From NCBI GenBank assembly GCA_032622095.1, contig CP136065.1, forward strand, positions 219,582,151-219,646,150: a stretch of 64,000 bases of DNA. Reading direction: 5' to 3'. Source of the DNA: Siphonodentalium dalli (lineage: Eukaryota; Mollusca; Scaphopoda; Gadilida; Siphonodentaliidae). Positions 23,341 through 36,064 of this stretch are shown here, piece by piece (position 1 is the first letter of the stretch; the number at the start of each line of letters is the position of its first letter). A program made the translations under genes and the position numbers. Under the pieces are notes generated by a model that saw nothing but the letters and a program-made list of their open reading frames with translations, ran no database searches and was not told where the DNA came from.

Positions 23341-23442
23341 AGTTCCGGTGATGACTACAAGTGCGAAAAGATGGCACCCTTGGAAACGCCACCACTAAGG
23401 CTGGCTTCAATTTATGATGGAAGAGAACAAGAATTTTTTTGA
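23341..23442 (+). pseudogene. Exon-like terminal segment, copy 2
   Basis: The acceptor GCTCTTTCAG is followed by SSGDDYKCEKMAPLETPPLR and then LASIYDGREQEFF and a stop (33 aa). Relative to copy 1 it gains an in-frame insertion and has Cys for the second Tyr. That the frame stays open in both copies suggests they were once under coding constraint. Confidence 0.3.
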
Positions 23443-24039
23443 AGACATGGTCATAGCAAGGGAATGCAAAGAGTGGTGAGTGCAACTTGGTAAGAGGTCA
23501 AATTGGTTATTAACAACCCAAAATAAGTAAGTTCCCCTAACACTGTATGAAGTATCCTGAGGTTGATTTTCAGGAAATGCTACATGTATATTCCGTATCT
23601 TGGCACTGCTGTCGACCAAGTATGTGCATGCTTGAGTGATCACCGTATGTGTGGAGATAGTGCTCAATTCATGTCACCAAATTGTTGAGAACTGGCCTCA
23701 ACAGTGAATTTTCTTAAAATGGAAATTTGAAGTAATCTGAAGAGAAAAATTAGTATCGTTTATAACCAATGTATGTTATAATATTATAATAACACGTGTT
23801 TACCCTCACAATATGAGAGATATGTTCGAATTATGTCAACTTTTTTTTTTAAATTGTAATAACGGTCTGCGGGAAAATATATCAAACATTTTTCATTTTA
23901 TATTTAAGTTTTTGGCAGCCATTTGCAGAACTATTTTTGTTAGAATAAATCAACATAAAGCTAGTGGTACTTAATGTCTGAAAAGATGAAACAATATTGA
24001 GTATTTATGTCTGCCAGATTATTGAAAGCGTTGAATAAT

Positions 24040-24228
24040 GATCAGTTTTCAGCGTTTGGTGCAAAGCACATTAGCCGAAAACTATTGTATTCACTGTTCA
24101 TGGTAATAATGAGTGAGCGATCAATTATCGCTTCGTGCATGAACAATGAAAATAGGTCACGCTATTTTAGAGCGTGTGGTGTCATTTCTAGCCGAATCGC
24201 CTTGTATGTCGGGTCAACTCCAAATTTT
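24040..24228 (+). repeat. Split direct repeat A1
   Basis: 189 bp beginning GATCAGTTTTCAGCG and ending CAACTCCAAATTTT, repeated as A2 at 29593-29781 with one mismatch. Similarity stops sharply at both edges, apart from a short GAATA.T match just before the left edge in both places. Confidence 0.9.
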
Positions 24229-27200
24229 GTGTTCGCTACCTTATGTTTCTGGTTATGGTCCGACTGGATAATATACAGCAGAGAACTCAGACATCCGACT
24301 GTCATATACCAGAGTAATGACCAATTGGTGGAAGAGATCTTCAAGTCGAACATTTTGTGTTCGCATTTATAAGTTAAGTACCGTTGTATTTTTGTAACAG
24401 AAGAGGTGTCCTGGCAAAATTATAATTTTAATTTTAACATGTAGTTAACAGTCAGTAAAATAATTTTAAGTTTAACAGGTAGTTTACAGTCAGAAAAATA
24501 ATTTTAAGGTGAGAATGAACCATATATATATTGCATATATGGTCGGTTTATAATTTTCCACACGAATGGGTAAAAAGAGGGTCAGTATTTAATAACATTT
24601 TTGTTAGAAACTAAAGATAATCGTGAAGAAAATATGTTTTGAGAATGTTGCTGGGGGAAATGTGCACATGTATGAGGATTTAATAAACTAATTTACATAT
24701 TCAAATGCCGGCAAATTTATTTGGTGATAAGACTGTATTTATTCACCTGTCTTGTCATTCTGATGGAAATATTTCCAGACCTAATGGGTAAAATTTAATC
24801 CTTATAGCTGATGATTCAATTCGAGGGAATGCATGAGGCAGTGGGTTACACGCAGATGATCTCAGCGAACAGACAACCGTATGGACGAGTACATTCATGG
24901 ATGCTTACCAATTGGATCGAATCATACGAGTTGCATGGAATGAATCGGAATAAGATGAGTATAGTAGTTGCTTGCATGTTTTTGTCAGTGCGACTTGGTG
25001 AAACACGTTTTAGATAGCGATATAGCAGAATAAGCTATGTGTTCAGTTATTGTGAGGTCAAAAGTAAACAGCTTTACTACACAACTACATATAGTCACTG
25101 ATACATGTACATACATGTAAATTTATTCCAGGTGTTATATATACGTATGCGCCTATGTATGCGCGAAAGTATATAATTGGACAAGAACGCCAATAATGTT
25201 TGATAGTAATAAATAATAAATTTAGAAAATTCCAACCAAGAGATTAATAATCAAGTTAAAAATGTGATATTTTGTGGTATGTTGATTATATCTGATTGGT
25301 CACTCAGTATGGTGTTCAGCTGTTTTGAATGTGCCCAATCCAGTGAAGTGCATTTCCATTTTGCATGTAAACGTTTAAAAAAAAAAAATACAAATTAATG
25401 CTAATATTTTATGCGTTTTTGCTATGCATATTGCTGATTTTGGACCCATTTTGATGTGGGGGGAAAATGAATGGGGAATTAGCATGTTAATATAATGACA
25501 TGGTATCGTGTGATACATTTGTTTGCATGACATATTTACGGTGAGCTAAATAATCACGAGCATATATACGGTGTATGTATAAGTGTAGGGAAAATGGAGG
25601 CTATATGTGTCTTGACGAGACACGCCATACAAGAAGCAGTGTAGTTATATGCATGCGTATGCATGTGATATATGCCTGTTTGCGTGTGTATATATATATG
25701 TGGTATATAACGTGCGAGAACCGTTTTATTCTCGGACAGAATTGACATCGTATAATTCAGTCAATATATCGAAAGCGCTATATCAATTATATAATAAATC
25801 GAATTATTAACGATGATCGGCTGCAAGGAAAAGACAACGGGATTAGATTTGTTGTTTGTGGTATATATCATATATAAACATGTTTGTTTTGAGATCATAC
25901 AAACCGTCTATAAGTCTGAAGTAATGACGTTGGGTGAGAACCCATGATAAGCTGGTTTTCCTGTTCATTTGTAGAACATGGGTAAATTTGAGATCGGAGC
26001 AAGCGCGTGGCGCAGCTATTGGTGTTAATGACATGTTTCTTGAACATGGTCTGACGATATGTATATTGTGAACAAATGTGTACCTTGTATGCGTACATAT
26101 GTATCTAACAGAATAAGAAGTGTATATGCACGATTATATATGTCATGTATTTTTGAAAATAATGAGGTTGTATTGTTGGGGGTAATTGGGAATGTGTGTA
26201 TACATTGTATATACATATCGGAATTTTGAGGAAGGTTGTTTGGTACATGGTGAATAAAATTTGCTTTGCAGATACGATACGTCCGACAATTGATCATGGT
26301 GTATTTGGAACCAAATTATGGGGATCTATGTTGCGGTGGTGTATAACAAAAGCAAAACAACATAGACGAATGGACAGCTACAATTCGTGAATTCATCGAT
26401 GGACATTCGAGTGGAAATAAGCTTAAAACGGAAAAGTAGCTATGGTTGGCGGTGGTATATATATGTTTATATACATTGTATAGACTCAAAGATTATAACA
26501 TTTGTTAGTAATGTTATTGAACGGTTTATATGACGGGCACGTCTATTTAATATGTATGAAGAAAATGTTATTTTGATATTCCCCATATATAGATGCTTGT
26601 AGATGTGAGCAGGGACTTTGTAATGTAAATTTTGTTAACGCATATAAAGGTGTTCGATTGTACCGATGCATGGTTATGGTGTGTACACGCATATACGGTG
26701 GAACACTATATAAACACGAAATGTATATATGAGGGCGTGAGGCCACTGAAATAAATGATAATAGAGAACGCGGGCAATAGACCGCATGATATATATCAAC
26801 ATTAAACGTTGTGCGTTTGTCTGAAGGACATGAGATATAACGACTATATTTTTACGCGGGCCCGATGGTAAAAAACTAAATAGTTTACGTTTATGCTTTA
26901 CGAAGACGCACTGTTTGTTATACGATTAAATGGTGTGTGGGCAGAGACCCCCGATATAGTAACACTAAATTGTGTGTGCGAACGCCCGTATATATAGTGT
27001 GTGCGGGTAGAAACGGTTTTTGATATGGTGACGAAAATATTATTGGGTGCGAAGCTGAAGGATGCTATGATATGGATATGTGTTGTTGACATAAACGCTT
27101 AAATATATAATGCGTGGCCGTGAGTGCCTATAATTGCGTGCGACATGACATATGGTCGTCAGCTTGATATATGCAAAACTAATGTGCGGCCGTTGATCAG

Positions 27201-27486
27201 GTCGAAAACATGTCAGTGATTTTGTGGTATGTATACAATAGGTCGTGGTAATATGGATTTAGCACGGATTTTCGTTATAAGAACTTGAATCGCGTTTTGG
27301 TACGAGAGCGATATGCTCTGGTAGTAATGTAACGCTTTAATGCGAAGGCGATATGCCATTATTAGAGCCTACGATTGTGTATTGATGTTAAAACCGATAT
27401 ACATGTTATTTTGGTGTTCGAGCACTTGAATATAGCGCTTTTGTGCATAGGTGTTAGACCTTGTTAACATGGTTTTAACAATCTGG

Positions 27487-28512
27487 TAGAGATGGGCGGT
27501 ATTGAAATTTTAAGCTCGGTATCGGTATCGGTAAATTTCCGTTGATTTACCGCAGTATCGGTACGGTAATCGGTATTGCTATTAAATTACAAAACCAGAG
27601 CAGAAATTCCAGGTAAATTGTGGTTTTTAACTGAACAATGTACATGAAAATATGCCCACTGATTTACTACATTCGCGACAACAGCTAAATGAGGCAACAC
27701 AATGACCTACACAATTATTCAATTAGGTGATATTCAGACATCTCTTTGATCATTTACATGCAGGCCGTCGCACCACTTTTGAAAAGAATAAGAGATTGCA
27801 TCATTGCATGGCTACAATATCTATACGTGTCAATTTCGTCACATTTTCGCGAGTGAATAGAATTGTGAGTAGTAATCAGTGATCACAATTCACAAATCCT
27901 AATCAATAGCCGCAACGCCGAAATAAATCTTAGAATTTAATCAATTGATGGATCTGTTCTATTTTTAGAAAGTGAAAGTAGATTTTGATTCACTGTATAA
28001 ATGAAATCGGACCTTATTTCTGTTTATGCCGCTTGCATTGTCGATGTCTTTGAAGTAGCCAAAGCCACGTGTTATACGGACTGCCACCACCTGAGTCAGT
28101 GTGGCATTGACGACGTTACAATGTAGCAATAAGTTACAGCACTGCTTCTTTGATACACTGTGTAGTGTGTATCTATTCTAACAACTGCATTGATTGTTAG
28201 GCCCGTAACTAGGTCAGCCATCTGTGAGTGTTTATTCCTTTTGCTAGCTCAAGGCCTGTCAAACTGATAAAAGGTCACGGTCTTTGTGATGGTCTGATGG
28301 ATTTGTATAATTCTGAGATTAATTTTAATTAAAGTACCGAATCAAAACTGTTTACTGAGAAACTTTACTCAATACGAAGACACATTAGTTGGCAACACAT
28401 GAATAATTTCAATACCGAAAAGTCGGTATTTTTAGTTTTGATTCGGTACGGTAAATCGGTATTACGTTGATACCGATACCGCACGGTAAATACCGATTAC
28501 CGCCCATCTCTA
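27487..28512. mobile_element. hAT-type non-autonomous element inside the split-repeat element
   Basis: The 8-bp duplication CAATCTGG flanks both ends (27479-27486 and 28513-28520). The terminal inverted repeat is TAGAGATGGGCGGTA on the left with its complement on the right, followed by CGGTATCGGT-rich subterminal repeats on both sides. An 8-bp duplication and this TIR type indicate hAT. There is no transposase ORF in its 1,026 bp. Confidence 0.85.
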
Positions 28513-28639
28513 CAATCTGGGTTTTATAAAGCCATGGTATAGAATTTTGATATGATGGCATGTGGTCCATGATAACTTAACCAAATGTTAAACATCGAAT
28601 ATTTTGTTTGGCATGTTTAATGGCGCTTTTGTGTGCGTT

Positions 28640-29330
28640 TTAGAGGCCCATGTGGAATTTCCAAGATGATCGGCATTTGGAAGCGCGTCGGTGCGAGGGT
28701 TTGAGGGCAATTGAGGCCCATGATGATAATCAAGATATACTAGTGCTCGGCATTTAGAACTGGCATCGAGTTTTGGTACGCGAGTGATATGCTTTAGTAG
28801 TAATGTAATGCTTTAGTGCGAAGGCGTCATGCCATTATTATAGCATGTTGTTATTTTGGTGCGCGTCGGTGCGAGGGTCTGAGGCCCATGATAATAATCA
28901 GGATACTATGCATTTGGAAGCATGTCGATGAGAGGGCGTGAGGCCCATAATAATTCTCAAAATGCTCGGTATTTTGAAGCACGTCTGTGTGAGGGTTTGA
29001 GGCTCATGATAATACTCAAGAAGCTCGGCATTTGGAAGCATGCCGGTGCGAGGGCGTGAGGCCCATGATAATTTTCAAAATGTTCGGCATTTTGAAGCAC
29101 GTTTATGTGAGGGTTTGAGGCCCATGATAATACTCAAGAAGCTCGGCATTTGGAAGCATGCCGATGCGAGGGCGTGAGGCCCATGATAATTTCCAAGATG
29201 CTCGGCATTTGGAAGCACGTATGTGCGAGGGTTTTGAGGCCCATGATAATACTCAAGATGCTCGGCATTTGGAAGCATGCCGGAGCAAGGGCGTGAGGCC
29301 CATGATAATACTCAAGATGCTAGGCATCAG
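28640..29330. repeat. Tandem array of ~60-bp units
   Basis: About ten units have the consensus pieces GCGAGGGCGTGAGGCCCATG, ATAATACTCAAGATGCTCGG and CATTTGGAAGCATGCCG. Two alternating variants (GGGCGTGAGG and GGGTTTGAGG) are seen. The array lies about 200 bp left of B1 within the split-repeat element. Confidence 0.8.
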
Positions 29331-29526
29331 TGATTATGTATGTATATATGCACATGTATATGTGGATTGTTGTAAGGTGTCTGTAACATGGGCAAACACG
29401 AATTAATGTTCATGTAGAATACACAAATATGATCAACTTTTCGGTATAATGGAATATATTTTCTCATTATTAGAAGATTAAAGTTTAATATTTAATGATT
29501 CCAACTACCAATTCTTTGTAATGGAT

Positions 29527-29781
29527 CTAGTGGACTCCGGCGCGGCTTGATGGCAATGATGGTGTTATCATTATTTGAGAATTGGGAATACTGATCAGTT
29601 TTCAGCGTTTGGTGCAAAGCACATTAGCCGAAAACTATTGTATTCACTGTTCATGGTAATAATGAGTGAGCGATCAATTATCGCTTCGTGCATGAACAAT
29701 GAAAATAGGTCACGCTATTATAGAGCGTGTGGTGTCATTTCTAGCCGAATCGCCTTGTATGTCGGGTCAACTCCAAATTTT
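29527..29781 (+). repeat. Split direct repeats B1 and A2 (abutting)
   Basis: B1 (29527-29592) starts CTAGTGGACTCCGGCGCGGC and ends TTGGGAATACT. A2 starts at the very next base, 29593. The junction ATACT|GATCAG is what a circular intermediate joining B2 to A1 would contain. Confidence 0.85.
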
Positions 29782-30345
29782 TTGTTTCAAACATTTCAGT
29801 AATGTTATGGATTGACGGTTCAATAACGTAATGAGATGCGTATGTTGAAACTATATCTGATAAGCATATATTCTTATAACGCGTGAAATCATGCATATTA
29901 TAGAAAGTTGACGTTGAATTTTTTTTGGGAATTATCATTAATAAAAGTTAATTGTAACTTTGAAATGTGCATATCGCACCTTATTCAGGAAGTAATAGTT
30001 TTATATGTAGTCATTTATATTAAACGCATATAAGTGTGGCATCCGATCACGATCATAGTGTATATATTCGAACATGTTATATATGTTAATTTATATTTGT
30101 ATTATATAGTGTGTACACAGGTTTGTGTTGCACAATTGATCAATTAGAATGAATTTCCGAACATTCGAGCTGCGTTAGTGATGTTGGTTTCGGAAAGCAG
30201 GTTTCCATCGTTTTCCCAAGAGGTTTTTCGTTGGTTTTTCCTGACCGCCAACGCAGACACAGTAGGATGTAATTAACCTGTATGTGAAGACGTGTCCGTC
30301 CCTTAACTTGTAAGCATGTATACCAATAAACGCTGATGTCGACCC

Positions 30346-30411
30346 CTAGTGGACTCCGGCGCGGCTTGATGGCAATGATGGTGTTATCATTATTTGAGAA
30401 TTGGGAATACT
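30346..30411 (+). repeat. Split direct repeat B2
   Basis: 66 bp identical to B1. It forms the right boundary of the element; the following sequence ATTTGTTTTATG is not shared with A2. Confidence 0.9.
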
Positions 30412-31550
30412 ATTTGTTTTATGTTGTTTTGGTCCTTTACCTGAGAAAAAAAATAGTCCTGCAAAATGACTGCCAAAAAACTAAAATATACTGTGAAAAA
30501 TATTTGATTTATTTACTCGCAGACATTTATGATTTCAGATAGACTGAGCGCATACCCTAATTGGGTTCATGGTCTAGATAATGCAATGTGGTTTTTGTTT
30601 TATATTCCCAGTACAACTCGATAGACCTTCATGAAAAAAAATTCATTTGACTTTTTTAAACCACTTTTTTATAAAATTCATATTGTGAGGGTATATTGTG
30701 AGTTGTTATAATACTGTATCACACATTGCTTATAATGCATAATGATTTTTCCCTTCAAATTGATTGGAATATAGTGGGTTTTTTTAATTCACGAATGGCG
30801 CATCCTTAAGATTGTAGATAACTTATTTAAAGGCTCATGTCATGTGACGAGTAGCTTAGTTCTGCATTACTTGGAGCAACGTGCCCCCATTGTAACAAGT
30901 AGATACTGGATACAATACTACCAAGTGTCTCTGCCAGACTTTTGCAGTAGATGAGGAATGTTTATTGTCATTATCCTTTTGTAGACATTATCTGCATTCA
31001 GTTAGTGATCATTCAACCATGTATCTAGTCACTATATCATTACTTATAAGTAGTGATGAGCCGATGATCGGATATGACAATCGGAATCGGTCGATTATGG
31101 CCCGTCGGATGACAATTGGCACTTCGGTTTCAACATCGGCATTGCCAATTACCTAAATAATAATCAGGTGCTTATTTTTCTTCAATAAACTGTGTCAAAT
31201 ATGACGTTGTTTTATTGAATAAATGACCAGTAAACATAAGGAAAGTGTTACCAAACACAAACTTTGATATAAACCGAAAGTACATATCACGTGACACTTA
31301 ATTACGCAGTTGACTGCACTATTTACACGCTTATCCATCTTAAGAATATATCAAGTAACAGTTGTTTTATATCGAATGAATTGAAATGATTATGTAAAAT
31401 AGCTGGGCGAGACCCATTATATATAGTCTAGTGTGTAAAACTTACAACATCCTCATTGTTCACAATTAAGAACTACTTTTCAATGTAATGACCGCTATTG
31501 ACAAGTATACACACTGATATCAGGTCAGCCAGTGACCTCAAGTGGGCCAC
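30412..31550. other. Intergenic DNA, nothing recognised
   Basis: AT-rich DNA with only short random ORFs. A CGGAATCGGTCGATTATGGC tract near 31080-31145 has irregular CGGT/TCGG repeats but no defined ends. Confidence 0.45.
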
Positions 31551-31559
31551 ACACGAAGC

Positions 31560-32305
31560 GATGAGAGCCATAATTTTTTACAAAATATGTTAAAAAACAT
31601 AGCCTCCAGCAGCCATCTTGAATTTTGAATTTTAATCCATCGGCACATCCTATTGCCCGAATTTATTGGGCTATTGTTATGAAAATTTACAAACATGTTC
31701 AGGATGACCTCTAGATGGGAGCTCTCAAATTTTAATGAATACATATAAACACATTTTGCCATATAAGGTGATGTCAAGGTCGTCAAAATGGCGATGGTGA
31801 CCAAAAAAACCAATGTAACATGGACACATTCAATGATCATGACGATGTTTTATCACAATTTTCAGTTGTATAATGTAATGCAAAGAAAAGACAAGATTGC
31901 AGATGGAGAGGGGTTGACTGAAGGGTGTTACGATGCTGTGTACTCAAGATGACGACGAATAAAAATTAAAACGAGTGGATGAATAATGGTATATTGTTTG
32001 TATTATAACTAATTTCATTGAAGATTTCATCATGTTCATTACTGTTGAACACTAAACTGCTAATTATGATAGCACAGAATATAACTAAAACATCAAACGA
32101 AATTCACCCACAATCTTCAATTTCAAAATTATTTTAGTCATAGCATGTAACCTCTTATGTACCCAGGGACTCACTTGGTTTAGCTGCAAGTATACTTGTA
32201 AGCTACATGGTTCGATTCCATTGGGTTCCAACTGACGAGGTTTTATGCATATTATAGAAATAATTTGCTAGATGTGTGTTATATAATTGGATTTTGTGTC
32301 AATAA
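31560..32305. repeat. Duplicated repeat block, copy B (paired with 19540-21265)
   Basis: Same order of segments as copy A but without the Harbinger-like insertion (empty site near 31688). It includes a tRNA-like piece at 32166-32229 with GGTTCGATTCC. At 32304 similarity to copy A ends and a GACCAAATGAAAAAAGATG sequence begins. That sequence resembles the end of the 19971-20535 element, so a related insertion probably starts here. Confidence 0.65.
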
Positions 32306-32444
32306 GACCAAATGAAAAAAGATGTTTGATTCTCAGGCAATTGTTTTGGAAAATAAATGCGGGCGCGAGGGTTTTATTTTTATGTTTTATTTTGTTATGC
32401 CCACAGACTGGCATAATAAGCGTGGGTTATCATACCTTCCCAAG

Positions 32445-33520
32445 CAGGCCTCAGCTCACAAGGCGACTCGGGCGAGATTGTCGCCTTACTGTCGCTGACT
32501 TCGCCCTATCGTCGCTCTAAGGCGAAATCGAAGTCGCCTTAAATTTTAGGGGGATTTTTTTTTTTCTTATTTTTTTCTTCTAGTTTTTTCCCAGACATGT
32601 CCGTATATAGATGAATTGTGGCGGCCATCCCAAAAAGAAACAGACGATTCAGAGACAAAGACCCAAGTGTTTAAAATAAAAAATAAAATATGACCTATTG
32701 TTTTGTGATCTTTTGTGTTGTTATTCAGTCGCCTTTGTTCGCTTTGAGGTATAATGAATGTTAATCACGAATGTTTTGACACGCTGAAAACACGATATGT
32801 TCGCATCTGTGTTGTTACTGACCATCGTGAGTGTCACAAATAAATGTTTTAATTAACTTAAAAGACCGCCGTCCCGCTTTTCAGATATAAAAACAATTAC
32901 GCAGTTATCAGAGTATGTTCGCAAGTTCGTTTCGGTAACGCGTCGTACTTTTTGAAGAGACCGCGTCCCACTTTTTGAAGAGACCGCTTCTGTAGCCGTA
33001 AATAAATGTCAAGTTTATTGCTTTAATCGGATTATTCCAGTGATGTTGGCATTAAGGGAGGCCATTAATTAATAAAAGCTTTAGCAACTCCTTTGTTAGT
33101 TAATCCTTATTGTTTATTTTAGCGGACACCCACATTACAGCCGTGACCACATTAAACTTAAAAAGTTACATGCATCATCTGATCTAGTCCGCAAATCTGA
33201 CGTTAATTATCAGAGCACGGCTGAATATTTGATTAGTTGGGTCCACCAACTAAATATGATCATGATTCAGACTGTTAAATGTATAATAACAATTAATTAC
33301 GCTAATTTCAGATAAAGTCAAAATATTTTAGTTTTATTTCTTATTTTAACTTTTTAAATTTTTTATTGATGTTATAAAATAAAGCGATATCTGAAAATTG
33401 TCAATATTTGGTAGTCTCCCCACTTCTCCCTGAAGTCTCCCTAAATTTCCTGAACTCTCCCTATATTTCCTGGAGGGAGACTTCAAGTCTCCCTGTTCTG
33501 AACCCCTAGGCTGAGGCCTG
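32445..33520. mobile_element. hAT-type non-autonomous element
   Basis: The perfect 8-bp duplication TTCCCAAG lies at 32437-32444 and 33521-33528. The TIR is CAGGCCTCAGC, exact at both ends. The left subterminal region is rich in GCGACTCGGGCGAG / TCGCCTT repeats and the right one in TCTCCCT repeats. It is 1,076 bp with no transposase ORF. Confidence 0.85.
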
Positions 33521-34312
33521 TTCCCAAGTCCAGAAATTGTAAGGAGCACTTTGTAATGAATATAAACTAATATAATCTGATATAAAGAATGATAAATTAT
33601 GACATTGTACTACCCTACCCGTACATCATATAGGGATTACCTTGACTGATATATAATATTGATATGATTTTTAATATCTGCACAATCATTTTTAACACCA
33701 GATATCAGATTCATACAAAAATACGGAGCGTAAATACAGTCAAAACAAAGATAAAGTGATCTTCCAAACTATCATAGAAAGTCTTGGTTCACTTATTCCA
33801 CTGACTAATTAGACTGTATATGTACCGCAATGGATGATAGACAATAAAACTTAAAAACATGGCCAATATCCACTGATTGTCAAACTGAATTTTTTTTGCA
33901 TTCCATGTTTGCATTCTCAAATTATTTTTTTGTTCAATATCAAACTTCGTGCTGACCGCAGATCGAAATGTTCAACAAATTTTACCAATAAACTGGGGGG
34001 TTTGGACAGCCTGTGGTGACAATGTACCTGATAGTTATCATTGCCAACGGTCTTTTGTTGGAAACCCACACATACACTGTTGTATTTAGCTCCTATTTGA
34101 TATTTGAAACATAAATAATTTCCATGGTACAGTTTCCTATTTTCATGTTGCGTGGTTTACAACTACGATGAGATCCAAATTGTAATAAAATGGTCCAATG
34201 CAAAAAAAAATATTTCCGATGCGGCTATGCCTGAGAATCGACATTTTTTGCCTAACAGTCATTAATTAAATTATATTAAACTCACAGAAAGCATATCAAA
34301 TAATATATTATA

Positions 34313-35415
34313 TAATATTCTTTCTGTTTATGGCCGTTTTAGCGGAGTTGACTATACCAATCGCCTAGGCTGCCCGTATCCTTAAGATTGCTGTTATTGA
34401 TATCATGCATCCCTGAATTGACGCATCGGTGTTCCACAATTTTCTAAGCCATGGATCAATTTGAGTTAGTTTTTTTCTTTTTTATATGCTATTTATGAAT
34501 GTGTTCCAAAATGTTTTTTAAACTGTTTTGGGTTTTCTCTTTTCTGAAATGGAAAGATCTTGGAAGGTTCAATTACCACCAATAACGGCTTGTTTTCAGA
34601 AACGTTTTGTGAAGTAGATATATTGCAGAAATGAGTGAAGAATGTATATCGGATATAGCAATAGTTTGGAGTTGGCTATGTGTTGGAAAATTGTTTGGAA
34701 AATATCATGATTAGGATAGCCTGTAGATTGAAGCTATTTCAAAAAATTTCCAATTACTCATTGGTACACCATACAGGCCACATCCCTCATCTGAATATCA
34801 CCAGAAATCATGTATATTCAACGTTCTCCTGTGCTGCCCATTTCCCTAATAATTACTTGCTTCGTGATTTGCTGCCAGATGAACATCTTTGGATATTAAA
34901 GACATATTATGGACTTGTTCGGGTGCATGGAATTTATAAGTTAGTACTCAGGCAGTATGTCAATATGGGGAATGTAGCAATCTACTAACATCGCCAAAAT
35001 TTCGAAGATATCAACCATACCACTCCATAGAAAACATCGTCGGAACTGCGCCCAATTGTAAATATTTACATCTCGATCCGGGACGCAACTATCGGCGATA
35101 ATCTAACACAAATGATTTCGCCATCGAGAGCCATTGCATTTAATTAATATATAAGAATGACAATGTTTATCGTCAATTTGGATTGATATTAGTAACAAAT
35201 TACTACTTTGAGGAAGATTATTCTCAATTTCTATTTGATCACCCAACCGGAGTATTTCACATAACTTTAAGGCAAATGATATTATGCATATTAAGTGGTT
35301 ATGAGGTAACTCTTCCAATTTTGTCTCAATTAATTATCTGTTAAAGATACGGTCTTGGGTACTGCTGTTAAAATATTCACATCCTTTAAAACTGCCATAA
35401 ACAGAAAGAATATTA
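34313..35415. mobile_element. Element with ~35-bp imperfect TIR
   Basis: The left end TAATATTCTTTCTGTTTATG continues with GCCGTTTTAGCGGAGTTGACTAT. It is mirrored at the right by ...CTGCCATAAACAGAAAGAATATTA with a few differences. A related end is at about 44965-45020 (CCGTTTATGGCGGTTTTAAC). The interior includes a copy of the repeat also found at 3453-3880. It does not encode a recognised protein. Confidence 0.6.
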
Positions 35416-36064
35416 AAATGTAGACAGATCTTGTTCATATGCCAATCATAAATAACGTGTAGATAGCATGTTATTGTAGTTTGTATGCTTTGTTATGTAA
35501 ACAAACAGTATGCAAATAGTGTGCGATAAGCAAGACATTCAACATCAGGTAGACCCCACTATTTGAACTTGGTTAAAACTGCCACCATGTTGCTTATAAC
35601 TTACTGGTATAGCCCCTGCTAATCCTTGCCACTCAAAATTTTGGTGTTGAATGGGTCACTGTGAACCAATCTGTCAAAAATATTGCCGTGGTGTTCAGTG
35701 TTTTGCTTATCGCACATCCTGTATGTGCTGTATATAAACAAATGATCAGCTCACACAAAGTGTGTTTTATTGATAGTATCGCATTTATACTATCATTATA
35801 ATATACTTTGGTATATTCTTGAGGAAATGTTCATAATTTGGTAACTTTTATTTCTAAATGTAACCTAAAACCTGTCAGTGCATTTAATACTGAAAGTTAA
35901 ATAAAAATCTAATAAAAAAAACCTCAATGAACAATTTCATTTTGTATATGCGCCCTATCACCCTTAAGGCTTAATCGTCCTCTGAGTTGAATGCCAGCTG
36001 GCAAGATGTAACATAATCTCAACACGAGTGGCTTTATACACTTCTTCTGCAGCTAATTGACCTT

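Larger units (their letters stand above)
22090..23540. repeat. Tandem segmental duplication (about 22090-22430 and 22600-23540) with an inserted repeat
   Basis: Shared landmarks in order are GAGCAGCCG, CTTGTTTAAATTGTACTTCA, the exon-like segment after TTTCAG, TCATAGCAAGGGAATGCA and CCCAAAATAAGTAAGTTCCC. The second copy is longer because a bivalve dispersed repeat is inserted at about 22770-23280. That repeat begins near TATTATACCGTTACTCTCAA, has CCATCCCTCTG-type units and ends near CTCTTGTT. Identity between the copies is moderate by eye, so the duplication is not recent. Confidence 0.6.
24040..30411 (+). mobile_element. Split-direct-repeat element (Ngaro/PAT-like tyrosine-recombinase retroelement layout), non-coding
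   Basis: Two repeat pairs interleave as A1 (24040-24228) ... B1 (29527-29592) abutting A2 (29593-29781) ... B2 (30346-30411). A1 and A2 are 189 bp and differ at one base that I can see; B1 and B2 are 66 bp and identical. B1 and A2 touch with no gap, and A1 and B2 are the outer ends. This is the split direct repeat layout known from Ngaro- and PAT-type YR retrotransposons. An AATAAA (about 30325) precedes B2, which fits a plus-strand transcript. No ORF above about 120 aa is present and no reverse transcriptase, RNase H or recombinase motif was recognised. The interior also holds a hAT insertion and a ~60-bp tandem array. A non-autonomous copy moved in trans is the simplest reading. Confidence 0.6.

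Noticed and set aside
24007-24372. 121-aa plus-strand ORF
   Set aside because: Most of it is the A1 split direct repeat. The second copy (A2) keeps the frame only because it is nearly identical DNA, and no domain was recognised.
28640-29330. CRISPR-like array
   Set aside because: Units are contiguous tandem repeats without unique spacers, and the DNA is eukaryotic.
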